Under the pieces are notes generated by a model. The model did not search any database. It was given only the letters and a program-made list of their open reading frames with translations, and was not told the origin of the DNA. A stretch of 6,427 bases of DNA, taken from NCBI GenBank assembly GCA_029259835.1, contig JAJDEL010000300.1, forward strand, positions 1 through 6,427, in the 5' to 3' direction. Made by a program: the position numbers and the translations under genes. This DNA is from Planctomicrobium sp. (GTDB lineage Bacteria; Planctomycetota; Planctomycetia; Planctomycetales; Planctomycetaceae). Position 1 is the first letter of the stretch, and the number at the start of each line of letters is the position of its first letter. Shown one piece after another: positions 6,194 through 6,427 of the stretch.

Positions 6194-6220
6194 ATTCTAC
6201 CCAGGGCAAAAGATTGTCGA
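6194..6220 (-). promoter_or_regulatory. Weak candidate promoter for the serine hydrolase gene
   Basis: On the minus strand TCGACA (complement of 6215-6220) is followed after 15 bases by TAGAAT (complement of 6194-6199). Both match sigma-70 boxes at five of six positions, but the spacer is short. It would leave a leader of roughly 55 bases. The rest of the stretch 6134-6427 shows no convincing gene; a 66-codon minus-strand frame there has no family signature and no usable ribosome binding site. Confidence 0.25.
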
Positions 6221-6427
6221 TAGCATTCGGTTCGCGTTGTATCTATTGCGTGGGAGATCGTGAAGAGTTGAATTGCATACCTTCGGACATCGCCAGGCCG
6301 GACGCAAACTTCAGTCTCAAGCAAAAAATGGACAATACGTTGCCGTGTGAGAACCCTCCGGATCGCACTCATCCTTTAGAACGACTCGCCTTCATCAATA
6401 TATCAGCTTCCAGAAAAATATTGAAAA

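Noticed and set aside
6172..6372. Minus-strand 66-codon frame upstream of the serine hydrolase
   Set aside because: There is no recognisable motif, AAAGG abuts the ATG with no spacing, and the composition looks noncoding.
6395..6424. Inverted repeat TCAATAT / ATATTGA at the right edge
   Set aside because: Seven AT-rich pairs across a 16-base loop are too weak to call, and the sequence beyond is not visible.

Overview
The window looks like chromosome of a planctomycete (Planctomycetota) or a close relative. This is inferred from protein style, not from a marker gene. The signs are an M23 peptidase fused to PKD domains, a Tat-type signal of the form SRRDALK on a secreted TIM-barrel protein, several exported proteins in a row, moderate GC (about 50-60% in lines I counted), weak or absent Shine-Dalgarno sites before the plus-strand genes, and a gene-poor spacer holding decayed fragments.

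Left part (1-3550, plus strand): three genes for exported proteins in tandem. First comes the 3' part of an M23 (LytM) metallopeptidase with two PKD-like domains. Next is a secreted NlpC/P60-like cysteine-peptidase protein (start placed at 963) with probable Ig-like C-terminal domains. Last is a Tat-exported glycoside-hydrolase-like TIM barrel (start placed at 2378). A strong GNRA-capped hairpin separates genes 1 and 2. An extended -10 box (TGCTATAAT) just after gene 2 suggests that gene 3 has its own promoter. Genes 1 and 2 both point to cell-wall peptide chemistry and gene 3 to carbohydrate. A joint role is plausible but unproven.

Middle part (3551-4525): about 975 bases with no intact gene. 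It holds a minus-strand intrinsic terminator, a tandem heptamer, a short piece resembling the C-terminus of planctomycete integrase-core transposases, a fragment of a larger glycosidase/amidotransferase-like protein, and a perfect 12-bp palindrome. I read it as a graveyard of decayed genes.

Right part (4526-6427): a minus-strand gene, convergent with the first three, for a secreted serine hydrolase of the beta-lactamase/class C PBP family (535 aa from the start at 6133, preceded by an excellent ribosome binding site). It has an N-terminal domain I do not recognise and a departure from the usual YxN motif. The last 294 bases are its upstream region, with only a weak promoter candidate.

No CRISPR array, tRNA, rRNA or intact insertion sequence was seen. 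I do not see a clearly new multi-gene system. The best leads are the modified serine hydrolase, the secreted wall/glycan gene trio and the nested remnants with an orphan terminator.
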